A DNA stretch of 64,000 nucleotides, from the NCBI GenBank assembly GCA_977006965.1, contig OZ345372.1:1178001-1242000 (forward strand), in the 5' to 3' direction. The notes beneath the pieces were generated by a model. The model made no database searches, had not been told where the DNA came from, and worked only from the letters and a program-made list of their open reading frames with translations. How positions within the stretch are numbered: the first letter of the stretch is position 1; the number at the start of each line of letters is the position of its first letter. Below are positions 21,160 to 31,899 of the stretch, piece after piece. A program made the position numbers and the translations under genes. The DNA comes from Phymatolithon calcareum. Taxonomy: Eukaryota > Rhodophyta > Florideophyceae > Hapalidiales.

Positions 21160-23786
21160 CTATGCGTGAGTGCTGCGTGAAGGTCTGCTGAGATGGGGCG
21201 GTCGGGGCAATCCCAGAAGCTGATGGAGACCCACGGCGGCAATATTTGTCGCTCCATTCGTGTCTCGGTCAATAGATTCCGTAGAACATCCATTGCTCTC
21301 GCCTGTCGGGTTGTTCGTACAACGAAACACACGGGAGCGGTGACTGCCTTGCAGAGTGTGTGCACACTCTCTGCAGCGTATAGATGTTCTGAATTCGTCG
21401 ACAAGGACGACTGGACAGAGAAGCGAGAGCGCACGAAGAAGCCTCTTGCGCGGACAAGGACCGCGCGAACCATGACCAAACTCCGCATTACCGAAAAACA
21501 ACACGCGCTTCCTCCGGTACAAATCTTGTTTAAGTTTCCGCTTTGCCGCACCGCGGCTCGTCGAAGTTCGCAACTCTTCATTTTCAGCTCCAAAGGCAAG
21601 AGTCTTTGCCATTTCTTGGATGTTTCGTGATTTGGCGCGGAATCGAGCGAAGCGCTGGCGACGCCTGTTGTTGGAAAACAATTCGCGACACATGACCGTC
21701 AATGTACTGTAGACAACGTTGGCGTACGCAACACTTGCACCGGCACGCTTTAGCGACACTTGAGAAAAGTCGTTGAGCGCTGCTCGGTAGGCCGCATTTT
21801 CGTTGCGACGTGCAGCCTCGTTCTTCTCCGCGACCCGTGCCAGCGACTCGAACCTGTAGGTCTTGTGGGAAACATACTTAGTTGATTTCTCGATGTCCTT
21901 CGCCTTCATCGCATCTTTGACTTCTTGTGTATTATGAAGTGATAGGTCCACTTCGGCTCTCACGGTGGTCCCTATCTTGACTTGTCCCGGGTCGAGGCCA
22001 ATGACCTGGTACGTCCCTTGAAAGTCCTGCGGAATGGTATGCGCGTTCTTAAAAAGACCCTTCGTGTTCTTCGATATGTCGAAACGGCGCCGTATGGAGT
22101 GATACCCTGTTTGATGCAGTTCACGCACACCGGACGGAAGAGGCTCCTTGGGAGGCTGTCGGGTGGAATCAGCACTTGGTCGAGTGACTTCCGTATGCTC
22201 CTTCTTCGTTATCGTCGTCAACAACACTTTCACTTGCAAACATCGGAGGAAATGTTGCACACAAGCCAAGGAATGGGGCCGTGTTCGTTGTGCTTCTGCT
22301 CGGCGTACTGTGCGTCATCGGGAACCCAGGAGTGTTGGACGCACAGTGGAATTCCTTGCCTTAAACATCTCTTCTGGCGCAAAAGCTTCCTTTTCTTCTT
22401 CTTCTTCCTCTGATGTCGCGGGAGCTTGTTGAAAGCCTTCCGATGCATAAGCTTGCGCTTCTTTAGATTCTTTTTCTCAACAGGCTGTCGGTGACGATCG
22501 ATCTTGCGCTTTGAATGGAAGTCAAAAAATGGTGTCCACCACGTCCGACTCCCTACTGCTTTCAAATCTTCTTCCGAAATAACGCCGGGAGCGAGTTGAC
22601 GTACGGATTCGTTGTCGTAGTGCACAAATGCGTACTGCAATGAATACAAGGGGAGTAGAGTGAAAGGCTTGGGAAGTGAGTCAAGCCCAGGAACTTTCTT
22701 CTCGTTGAATAGAGACTTTCTCGACTCTTCCACCGCGGCTCTTAGCTCATGCACTTGTTGGTCTGTGATCGACTCCGCTGTATCGAACCACGGCGGAACG
22801 GGAACTTCCTTGAGCAGACCCCTTTGCGCGACGATCCTTTGCTTGTCGTACTTCCCATGAACGCTAGGGAAGTCAACATACGGCTGGACACTGTCCACTT
22901 CGGAGCGCACTCGCGACGCTTCGTCGTACAAAGGACTTATTTCACGTCTGAAGTGATATAATACTCGGAGCTTTGAAATAGGGGATTGAAATTCCCTGAC
23001 GTCATCAAAAAGCGCACGGAAAATCAGCATCATGTCGAAAAGACCATCTCTCCAGCTCGCGATTGTGTTTCGGTGGCAAAATCGGTCAATGATTTATGTC
23101 GCTCGGTCGGCTGTGCTGGCCATGGCGGCGTTGAATAGAGCTTCGGATGCTTTCTTCGTCATCTCGTGGAAGTTGTCTTGACAGCGATCATTCCAGAACC
23201 TCTGTTCGATGAAGCATTGAATATGCCGTCCTGATTGATCAAAATGTTCTTCCACATGCCGCTTATTAGCTGCTGACATGTTGCGCGAGAGGACACCGAG
23301 TGGTCGCTTGATACAATTCCGCATTTTCTCCAAGGTCTGGGGCCCGAGCCCGTGTTCTTCGTCTTCGTGGTGTCTATGAACATAGTTCATCAAATGAGTC
23401 CTGACAGCAGCGTACTGTTCTAGATGAAGAATACGCGGTTCGCTTTTCTTGTTCGGAGCACGCATCTTGTACGTTGTTAAGTGAAGTGCGATGTGCCACA
23501 ATACGCCGGCGCTTAAAACAATCCTTGCACCAGCAAAAGAGACCGCAGGGTCATCCAAGAGCACGTTCAAGTACACTGACACCAAGTGTCTTAGAAGGCC
23601 AAATACTTTAGCATTCGTGTGCAAGTTGTGAGTCAACTTGGCCTTGTCTAAGTCATTCTTGATGCACGCATCGACCGATGTCGTGACTGTGCGGACCTTG
23701 AAAGAGAACGTTTTGATTCACCGGTTGGCTGCAAACTCTTTCAGCTCTTCTCGGACCTTCTTCGGGATAGCGGCCCCGTCGGACAT
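21160..23786 (-). pseudogene. Fanzor (eukaryotic TnpB-like RNA-guided nuclease), disrupted
   Basis: The start is the ATG at 23786, preceded by GCCGCC, an ideal start context. The frame meets TGA (23718-23720), continues to TAA (23094-23096), continues again to about 22235, then shifts by one base into the frame ending at 21160. Total about 875 codons, within the Fanzor range. The N-terminal half includes PFTLLPLYSLQYAFVHYD, as in Fanzors. A very Lys-rich stretch (about 22395-22480, KKKKKRKLLRQKR) looks like a nuclear localisation signal. The RuvC-like nuclease is readable: VIGLDPGQVKIGT (Asp codon 21991-21993), LVDEFRTSIRCREC (Glu codon 21394-21396, then a zinc-ribbon CxxC), and IDRDTNGATNIAAVG (third Asp, 21262-21264). 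All catalytic acids survive, but the gene is broken. Family assignment is strong; the subtype (Fanzor1 or 2) is not decided. Confidence 0.85.
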
Positions 23787-25199
23787 GGCGGCAAGCCGAC
23801 GGAACGGTTTCACAGCGCCATGAAGAATGGATGGTGGTGGCTTGGGGGTATGCAAGTGTTGTGGTACAACATCGAGTGGCGACAGAGGTTTAAAAGTACC
23901 ACCAACCGAAAGCCTTGTAGCATGCAAGACGAGGAGCTATTTTCGGAATCCACATGCTTTGCTCACCAAACGAAAGGCCCGGTCACAGTCTCTAAGGTTG
24001 CCAGGTCCCATTCAATATGCAGGATATCGCTCCGGCGCAGGACTATAGCGACTGAGCACCATGAATGAGACTCAGTTTCTTGTACCGCTCTTCGAATGAA
24101 CAGATGGACGTATTTAGAAAGGGGACATGGGATGCTATAAATGGATCGGAATAGAGCGACGTAGCGCCAGTCTCAAGATGTGAAAGGACACCCGGAATAA
24201 AAGCTTCATAGAGAGGGCGGCCTCAACGGCATATGCGGAGAAGATGAGAGTGATTTCTTGCGTCATGGTGGATGACGCTCAAAGTGTGTAGGTTAAAGTG
24301 ATCGGATATCGGTTTTCGATGCACGTGCGAGGTGAAGTCAGTACAGTGTTGTTGATCACCATATTGGGATGAAGAAAGGAGAGAGGGGTTTGTGCTTTGC
24401 GAAGGGGAATAGGTACAGACTTTACAAAATATCATATGTGGCGAAAAAAGAATGTTTTAGCAGGGGACAGTGAAAAGCTCTACTGTACATGTGGCAAACT
24501 CGATATTATCGATGAAGTGGCAATCGAGAAGACTTCAGACAGGAAACATGATGAGAATGCCGGTAATCAACGAGTGAATTTCAGAAGCAAATGGAGGCCA
24601 AAAACTATAAGACACAAGCGCTTTCCTCGTTTTACAAGAAAACTCTATCATGCCGATTCGTAATATGGCTATACTGTTTCTCGCATGTATCTCCTTATTT
24701 CACTGAATTTAGCAGTAGCGCACGAGCCCCATGCTTAGGAATACCAACTGTAGGGAACTGAATTGGAGTGCCACGTCAGCTTATGTGATATTTTGATTTT
24801 CATTGTGCTCTTCACAAAACACCATCAAAGGCGATAATGAACTGCCTCCATCTTAGTCGGAGGTAAGCAAGGTAGAAACAACTACCCATCGAAACCTGCT
24901 TCAACACTATGTCGAGGGATAAGGACTTTGACCTTGGACCTCGACGATAATACCTTGGCTCCAAAGTGTATTAACGCGAAGAACCATAGCCGTTTATTCA
25001 AGATTGAACCGACTTCTAAGTTTCTCATTGCGAGAAAACATAGCCCGTTTCAATGCCTAAGAACGAAACTGAAATTTCGCGACACCGCTGCAGGATGTGC
25101 CACTCTAGCACTGCTAGATCAATTAGCAACATATGTGCCACCGGGCTTTTTTGAGGCTAAGAGGCGCGAGTCCCAAGCGCAAATGAGCTTCCTCCGCGG
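23787..25199. other. unassigned interval upstream of the Fanzor
   Basis: Holds an 88-codon frame at 24397-24663 with a CTCGK pair of cysteines but no family, and a 98-codon frame at 24928-25224 that may be the start of the LINE. No inverted repeat matching the other side of the Fanzor was found by eye. Confidence 0.35.
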
Positions 25200-27465
25200 A
25201 GCTTATGTCATAAGATGGTACTGATCCGAAGGGACCGTAGTGTATCCACGAAGTTCAATCCCTATTTGACGGACCGCCGAGCTAGAGGCTCTTTCAGCGG
25301 GACGGTCGGTAGATCATGGGTACTTGGATGCGGCTTGCCACAAGGCAGCTCTCTGTCGCCAAGCCTTTGGAACCTGTACATTTTGGATATGGATGTCAAA
25401 GTCGAGGATGTGGAACAGTTTAGCTTTGCAATGACACAAGCTTCCATGCGAGAGATAACAACTGGGATGAAGTCACCGAGAAACTAAACCAAGCGGCACG
25501 AACCCTATACAGTTTTTGCAAGAAACTTCGAATCAAGGTCAACGCAACGAAATGCAAAGTATTAGGTTTTGCGGCTGGCGGAAGACGTCCAAAGGACATA
25601 CTGAACCAGGCAGTCACTATTGGCAGTGAACCCATCGAAGCAACGACCGACTACAAATTTCTGGGAGTGCATTTCGACCAATGGCTAAGCTTCAAGAAAC
25701 ACTGCACAGAAATCTCCCGGAAACTGAAGGCTAAGACTAGCTTCATGCGTGCGCTGAGCGGGGAGCGGACGAGGCCACAATGGAGGCATTCCGGAAGAGC
25801 TACTGCGAACCGGTCGCCCTTTACGGTGCACATGCATACGCAGTGAATGGTTTTGAGACCCACACTCGGCAAGTGGAAGTCTCTGGAAATGAGGCAGTTC
25901 GTGTTTCCTGTGGTTTTCTGAAAGCAACAAAAACTGCTAACTTACGTATACTGACCGGTATTCGAAACCTGAGGGAAATTGGCGAACAGGATGGGGCTCA
26001 GGTAATGGAAAAGGCTCTTCGTATAGACCGGAGGGCACCGGTGGTACGATCAACGAACGAGCGCACCAAACCGTCAAAACGGCAAACAAGGTCATGGCGC
26101 AACGCCAGCGCCGAACTCCTGGCATCCAAAGGAATTCTGGCATGGCCGCGGAGCAGTATTTACAGTCCCGTACCGAAAGACCGCTCGGCGGGCCGACTGT
26201 CAATTCTCCACACGCCAAGCTCCGCACAGGCCGACGAGGCGGAAAAACTGGCGACAGCGGGAAGATTCATTGGGGAAAGGAATAGGAGCACCCGGCGGAC
26301 ATGGAAATATGGACGGATGGCAGCGTTGGTGCAAAACCGGAAACAGCTCTGCAGAGCCCAACCGAATACGAATGAGTTTCTGTCCGATGGGACAAAGGAT
26401 GGTACACCGCCAATATCAGGACGTTTGACGCCGCTCAGCACAGAGGTCACCAGCCGTCCGAAAGTTTGAATCTCGACATCGGAAACAACCGGACATTCTG
26501 CTGATATACGACGATGGGGACGAACACGCGTATCAGGCGTCCCCCACTGACTCCCAGATGCGACTCAACATCTGTGACGAGGACGGCGACACTCTCGAAA
26601 TTTACCGGAGCATCCCCAGTCAGATCGGTGGCGCAGGTATCTTGATCTTACGCGGAGACAACGTACTGAAGGAAACTGGCATGAGCACCGGAGCGATCGG
26701 CTCATCCTTAGACGCCGAGGTATTCGCGGCGGTCCGAGCTTTCGAAGCCGTACAACAACTGCAAGTCGATGGCGGACAACACATTCGGTGGTTCACCGAT
26801 AGTAGGAGCTGTCTGGATGCATTGGACGGACAACCTCGGATGTATTGCGAAGTGGCAAGGAAGCTGTGGGAAGCCATGGAGGCATTGATGGAGGACAACG
26901 TCACCATCGAGGCGATTTGGGATCCAAGCCACTGCGGGATACCTGGGAACGAGAAAGCCGACGAGCTTGCTCGTCGATGCATTACGGAATCAGATCTCGT
27001 GACGCATCAAGGCGTACCCTTGACCATGGAAGCCGCGCGGTCCATATTTAAACCGCGCAATTCGATGAAACCAAAAGGTGTACAGTTTCTACCCCCAGAA
27101 ATCCGGATTAGTCACAGACGTGCTGAAGTCATCCTAAATCAACTTTCCACAGAATGCTGCTCGCTGGTAGCAGCTTTTCACCGGAAGGACGATGGCTCGG
27201 TGGACTACGACCCCATGTGCAAGTCCTGTCCAGGTGGAACTAAAGAAACTGTTGATCACTTAATTCTTCGCTGCAGTGGGCGTGCTTTATCAAGACGGCA
27301 GCCTATTGGTAGAGTAGGCCCTAAAACGGTAGAGGAATTATGTAGGGAGAAACCGCTTGAAGTACTCAAATTCGTGAACAATGAGGGGTTGCTTGACAAG
27401 CCCAGATGTTAACTTTAGTTAACGTCTTCTGCTGTAAAGAAAGAAAGAAAGAAGTTCAATCCTTG
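25200..27465 (+). mobile_element. LINE (non-LTR retrotransposon), 5'-truncated and decayed
   Basis: The reverse transcriptase fingers/palm are recognisable in frame 25215-25487 (FNPYLTDRRARGSF, GCGLPQGSSLSPSLWNLYIL). The YADD motif has decayed to an FAMTQ-like sequence. The thumb follows in another frame (LRIKVNATKCKVLGFAA, then ATTDYKFLGVHFDQWLSF, to about 25780). A badly broken connection (25780-26470) leads to an RNase H/zinc-knuckle frame. The element ends with an AAAGAAAGAAAG tail at 27436-27452, as target-primed LINEs do. Confidence 0.85.
26558..27412 (+). pseudogene. LINE ORF2 C-terminus: RNase H and zinc knuckle
   Basis: 284 codons from an ATG. RNase H signatures: GGAGILIL at the start, SSLDAEVFAAVRAFEAVQQL with the Glu, FTDSRSCLDAL with the Asp, and WDPSHCGIPGNEKADELARR with the His/Asp end motif. 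After about residue 200 comes a CCHC knuckle (CKSC ... DHLILRC) typical of I-clade-like LINEs. It is the best preserved segment of the element, but lacks the upstream polyprotein in the same frame. Confidence 0.8.
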
Positions 27466-27764
27466 TGTTCAACGTTTCGTCTTGCATTGTTTTTTTGACT
27501 CTTACTTAAAAGACTCAAACTGTTGCGATTAGGCGGGCAGGGCTTCCGCTGTTACTACCTACCTTTGTGTAGCCCACGAGAAGGTGTATGATGTCAGGAT
27601 CAGTCTTCAGAACTGTGTCTGACATTTGACACCGCCCTGTGGTGACATGCAGCTTGGATTCAATGGGTGAAACTCTTTCTCGTCGTCCGTGTAAGATTCA
27701 AGTCACTCCAGTGTTGAACACAGGCACGCAAATCGAAGAATTCCTACAGAAAATCGAGGTTTGT

Positions 27765-28983
27765 GCTTTCTTTATTTATTGCGGAAAGCTCGCTCACGTA
27801 GATGGTGAGCGACTGAAGCTGTTCGAAAACAGTTTCTCATTGTTCAGATATTTGAGTACGTCTATGGGTCTCTCACAGCATAGTTCCTCTGCGGTCTTGG
27901 TACCTACTCGTCCAATAAACTTGCGTCTGGAGGCAGAACATCCACCACAGCGCAGCAATAGATGTTCAACTGTTTCGTTACAGTCGGTACTATACATCTT
28001 GCATACTGGGTCGTACCGTGTCTCATCCAAGTTGTGTCCAGTGCGAAAAGCGGCCTCCAGAGGGGAACAGTCCCCAATTAGCTGATGTAAGATCACTTCA
28101 ACTCAAAGCATTGGAAAAAATAATCGCTATTGTAATTATTTAAATTATTGTTCCAATAATTTATTCCTGAGTCTCGCATATTTATTGTATTTATTGAGAT
28201 CGTCGTGGTTGCGACAATTATTGTATCGGACTCCTCATTTTTTCGATCCGGTTATTCTATCGCGACAGAAAGTAGCAAGAAGGATCCAATAATTCGGGGA
28301 ATAACCAGTTATTTATACCTCGCTGAACTTGAATACAATAATTTATTGCATCTGCGTTCAACAATAAATTATTTATTCTCGACACTTTTCGAGAAAAGAA
28401 TAAAAATAAATAAATAATTCCAATGCTTTGCTTCAACTCGTCTGCGCAATTGTGGAAAGCCGTCGGGAAGTGTTGGAATAGTGAGAGGCTTGAGTTTGAA
28501 AGATGGCTTGATGATGAATATCGCTGCCTCGAGTGTCAACGGGACTCTCCGGTGGTCCACAAGGCCTCGTTCACAAATACCCCTGCGAGCTAGCTCGTCA
28601 GAAGCATCTTTTCTGGGAATTCCGCAGTGACTCGGCATCCAAATGGCTTCGACGGAGATCTCCTTGGGCATCAGTTGTTCTATAAGGAAGCAAAGCTTCC
28701 GTATCATTTCCCCGTACATCCGTGGTTGGCCGTCAATAGCATCGATTCAGCTCCTGCTGTCCGTGAACAAACGTTTAGTGCTTCCAGACGCAAAGGGACG
28801 CCTTACCACTTGTTGAAATGCATGAACGGCGGCGAAGGTTTCCGCGTCGTATAAAGAACCAACAGCTCCAGCAGTTCGCGAAAGTTCCAGCACAGTTTCC
28901 TTTCCGCTCATCAGTAATATCCCCGCGCCTCCGACATTGAGAGGGATGGTTCTGTACATATCAAGGATCTGTGGTTCTAACAT
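27765..28983 (-). mobile_element. LINE 3' end remnant, minus strand, split by a MITE
   Basis: Reads on the minus strand in the order RNase H N-part (28747-28983, LNVGGAGILLM, GSLYDAETFAAVHAF), RNase H C-part (28430-28719, AIWMPSHCGIPRKDASDELA), and zinc knuckle plus tail (27794-28096, CKMYSTDCNETVEHLLLRC). It is related to the LINE at 25200 but diverged. The coding sense crosses the MITE at 28104-28430: removing the MITE and one 8 bp duplication rejoins the two halves. Confidence 0.8.
28104..28430. mobile_element. hAT-like MITE inserted in a LINE
   Basis: 327 bp, very AT-rich. It has 13 bp inverted ends CAAAGCATTGGAA (28104-28116) and its complement (28418-28430), flanked by an exact 8 bp duplication CTTCAACT at 28096-28103 and 28431-28438. 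It has no coding capacity. The 8 bp duplication points to a hAT transposase acting in trans. Confidence 0.9.
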
Positions 28984-29349
28984 TAGGTGTGTGGAGTGGA
29001 AGACATGCTGAACAAGATGCTATTGAATCCCCCCTAGGACATCGCTTCGCCCTTTTAGTACTTAAGGTTCGGGGACATCACTCTTCTATCGTCACGCCTG
29101 CTTCCAGAGACTATTCCTTGCGACTTTGGATTTTGCGCACCAACGGTGCGGCGACTAAATTTGTGCGCATGGGTACCACGCAATATATTTGTATTGCAAT
29201 ATATTGCAATATACAATGCCAATACTGTATTGCAAATCGCTCTCGTTTTGCAGTACGTACTACACGTACTGCTTGGACAGGTATTTCAATCCTTTACAGT
29301 GGCCGAAGCCTAGGAAGCGGATTTACAGTAATAGTACGCGTGCTCACAT

Positions 29350-29449
29350 CTTCTCGCTGAGTACTGTACTGAGTCTTCTCGCTGAGTACTGTACTGAGTC
29401 TTCTCGCTGAGAACTGTACTGAGTCTTCTCACTGAGTTCTGTACTGAGC
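29350..29449. repeat. 25 bp tandem repeat, 4 units
   Basis: Four head-to-tail copies of a 25 bp unit beginning CTTCTCGCTGAGTACTGTAC. The last two carry a few substitutions. Each unit contains a GAGTACTGTACTGAG-like imperfect palindrome. Confidence 0.9.
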
Positions 29450-30480
29450 CACGCCGCGAGTGGATTAGTTGTACACAGAGGCTCAGGACATGTATCGTCT
29501 GGTGTAACTCCAAACATTCTGTGGAACGACAGCGACCGCACCGCAGAACGAAGATATCATCACCATGATGATGATTTTATTCATCTACAATATTGCGCCG
29601 GCTTCTCAAGCCCTCAAAGAGGAAAAGCTGATAAATGACATTTGGTGCAGTGGACGCCGGTGAACAGCAACTGCAGCGCGCAGCAGTCCTCGCAAATCAA
29701 ATAAACGCGAAGATAAATTCTTTCCCCGACTGGGAGGTGCCGCGGAGCGAAGCATTACTCAAATGGTTGGAATGTTCATTTCTCCGCTGACGTATTATCT
29801 ACTTTCTTGGTAGTCTCATCCTTGTTATCAATCCAGTGCCCACTCTAAGGCTGGCTGCTTGCTTAATTCTGTTCCATTTCACTGTTGTACTTTACACACA
29901 CAACATGCCCATGATGGACCTTCAGTGTGCCTGTGTTCCCCTCCCAAGGGCAAGCGGGGCCAAAAAGAGCAGGGCCAAAATCGACTGCTAACTTCCCATA
30001 GCATAATTATTTTTGCCCGTTTTCCACGACTTACACAGTACCCCGCGTTTAAACAGCCAGCGTCAAAATGTAGTGTTGTTGAGATTTTTATCAGTCATCC
30101 TCATGATGAGATCGCGTATCATATAATACTACTATTGGGTTAAAAAATTTGCAACCTGCAAAAACGAATCGGCGCGGTGCCCTGTCGCTTCAGAAAGAGA
30201 GGGGCAATACGGACCATCGACCACACATTCCCCGCCTCCTCTCATCCGAAACGCTTCCCCAAGCCTGTCTGCATCCGCCTCCATCAAAATTCGCTCCTCC
30301 AACAGCGTCGCGAAATGCACCGTATTCCGCACTAATTTTTCGTTCGCCCCCCCGCTATCTGAGAAAAATCTCCATCCCGAAACGCTTTAAAAACGCTGCG
30401 TTTTTCCCGCCTCTAACTGAGAAACCAAACGGCACTGCATGCGAAAAGACAGGGTGCAAGCAACCTGACAAACGGAACAA

Positions 30481-30532
30481 AACCGAAACGAACCGAACCG
30501 AACCGAACAAAACCGAACAAAACCGAACCGAG
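30481..30532 (+). repeat. ACCGA-type short tandem repeat in the B-box gene leader
   Basis: Alternating ACCGA and ACAAAACCGA units, about 80-130 bp upstream of the ATG at 30610, probably within the promoter or 5' UTR. Confidence 0.8.
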
Positions 30533-30609
30533 CTACTTCCACCTCTTAAGGAGAACAACAAAAATTCCCCTCCAGTTCTCATCCGCTTGCGGCAAACGCG
30601 TGCGTCATC

Positions 30610-31392
30610 ATGTCGACGCTTGAGACGCTTGAGGAATATCACGACACCCACCAATCCATGCTGCACTACTCCTCCGCGCTCGCAAAGCCGCGCGATGCTC
30701 GTGTGCGCCTCACGCATGACCTTCCGGACGCCGTCGAGATCGTACGTTTCGAAGACCTTCCCTTAGCAGGGTCGCGACCCTGTGCAAACTGCGCGCGCCT
30801 CGCGACCGTCTTCTGCCGCGCCGACGCGGCACTTCTCTGCGCCCCGTGCGACGTGGAGGTGCACTCTGCGAACCGACTGGCCGGCCGTCACAACCGCGTC
30901 CCTCTGCCCTTCCCCTCTTCGCCTTTCGTCTCCTTCTCTGCCCCGTCGTCGCCGCTCGACGAACTGCTACTACAGGCCGGCGCGCATGTGGCGCGCGAGG
31001 CAGCGCAACTAGCTCTTTCGAGTGGCACCTTGCTACATGCCGCGTCTTGCAAGGCGGAGGTGATGTTGGATGCAGAGGGGACGGAGCGGAAAAGACGGGC
31101 GCGACAGGAGGCACTTGTAAGGTTTCGCATGAAGAGGAGTCGAAGATCGTTTGTGAAGACGGTGAGGTACGAATGTCGGAAGACGTTGGCGGAGAATAGA
31201 CCGAGGGTGAAGGGAAGGTTTGTTAATAAGAGTGACATGGGGTTGTTTGAGAAGTATGGAGAGCAGTATCGCTGCTTTCTGCAGGAAGTTGGGGAGACAG
31301 GGGGTGGACAGAGTAGTGAGGGAAGTGCTATTCTGAGTGATGCGGCTAATTCGCCGGAGTCGCAGGGGGATGGGAGATATGGATTTTACTAG
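30610..31392 (+). CDS. B-box/CCT (CONSTANS-like) transcription factor
   Basis: 260 residues from ATG 30610. A single B-box zinc finger spans residues about 58-94: Cys58-x2-Cys61, Cys69, Asp72, Cys77-x2-Cys80-Asp81, His85 and His94, the plant B-box spacing. A CCT motif covers residues about 164-206 (ALVRFRMKRSRRSFVKTVRY then ECRK...RPRVKGRFVNK), the DNA/NF-Y-interacting module of CONSTANS proteins. B-box plus CCT occurs in land plants and algae, where these proteins act in light, circadian or metabolic gene control. No intron is needed and the frame is intact. Coding GC is higher than in the flanks. The specific target process is unknown. Confidence 0.9.
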   Translation: MSTLETLEEYHDTHQSMLHYSSALAKPRDARVRLTHDLPDAVEIVRFEDLPLAGSRPCANCARLATVFCRADAALLCAPCDVEVHSANRLAGRHNRVPLPFPSSPFVSFSAPSSPLDELLLQAGAHVAREAAQLALSSGTLLHAASCKAEVMLDAEGTERKRRARQEALVRFRMKRSRRSFVKTVRYECRKTLAENRPRVKGRFVNKSDMGLFEKYGEQYRCFLQEVGETGGGQSSEGSAILSDAANSPESQGDGRYGFY

Positions 31393-31643
31393 CGGAGGAG
31401 AGGATATGCTTGGTGGATTTCTTTGCGTGTAATGCACACCTATGGAGACAGGTTGCGTCGGTTGGATGGGCAGGCAGACGATGGGAGGTGCAGGGAGTGG
31501 TCAAGTGGATTTCGAGGAAAGGTGGGATGGGTGGATTGAGTCCGATTTGAAGTGGACATGTCACATTATTCTTATATTAAGACCTAGGCTTAACTATGCG
31601 GGATACTAAACGTAAAACTAATTTATGTCCCCTCTTTTGCAAT

Positions 31644-31673
31644 CGTTCTTTCTTTCTTTCTTTCTTTCTTTCA
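31644..31673. repeat. (TTTC)n microsatellite
   Basis: About seven tandem TTTC units downstream of the B-box gene. The orientation resembles the complement of the AAAG tail of the LINE at 27436, so it may mark a LINE 3' tail on the minus strand. Confidence 0.8.
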
Positions 31674-31899
31674 TGTTTACCAACTGCTTGGGGAGGGGAA
31701 ATGGCGAGTCGGGGAAACGTGTACAGTGTTATATGTTTCCGCGATTCACTCGCGTAAGGTGCATCAAAAATTCTCGAATCAATTACAGTCAGGGCTCAGA
31801 ATGTAACTTGAGAAGCTGCACTGGCGGTTCCTTTCAAGTGCAATCAGAGAAGACACTTGGAACGCCCAGTGCACATTCCCAGTCGTCACCTTGTGAAGT

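Larger units (their letters stand above)
28984..30609. other. intergenic, unassigned, with simple repeats
   Basis: No gene is recognisable. It contains TTGCAATA palindromic AT-rich DNA near 29185-29235, a 25 bp tandem repeat (separate entry) and the leader of the B-box gene with an ACCGA-type repeat at about 30481-30532. Confidence 0.5.

Noticed and set aside
30710-31114. Long opposite-strand and alternative frames over the B-box/CCT gene
   Set aside because: GC-rich coding DNA produces shadow frames; the plus frame has the full domain set.
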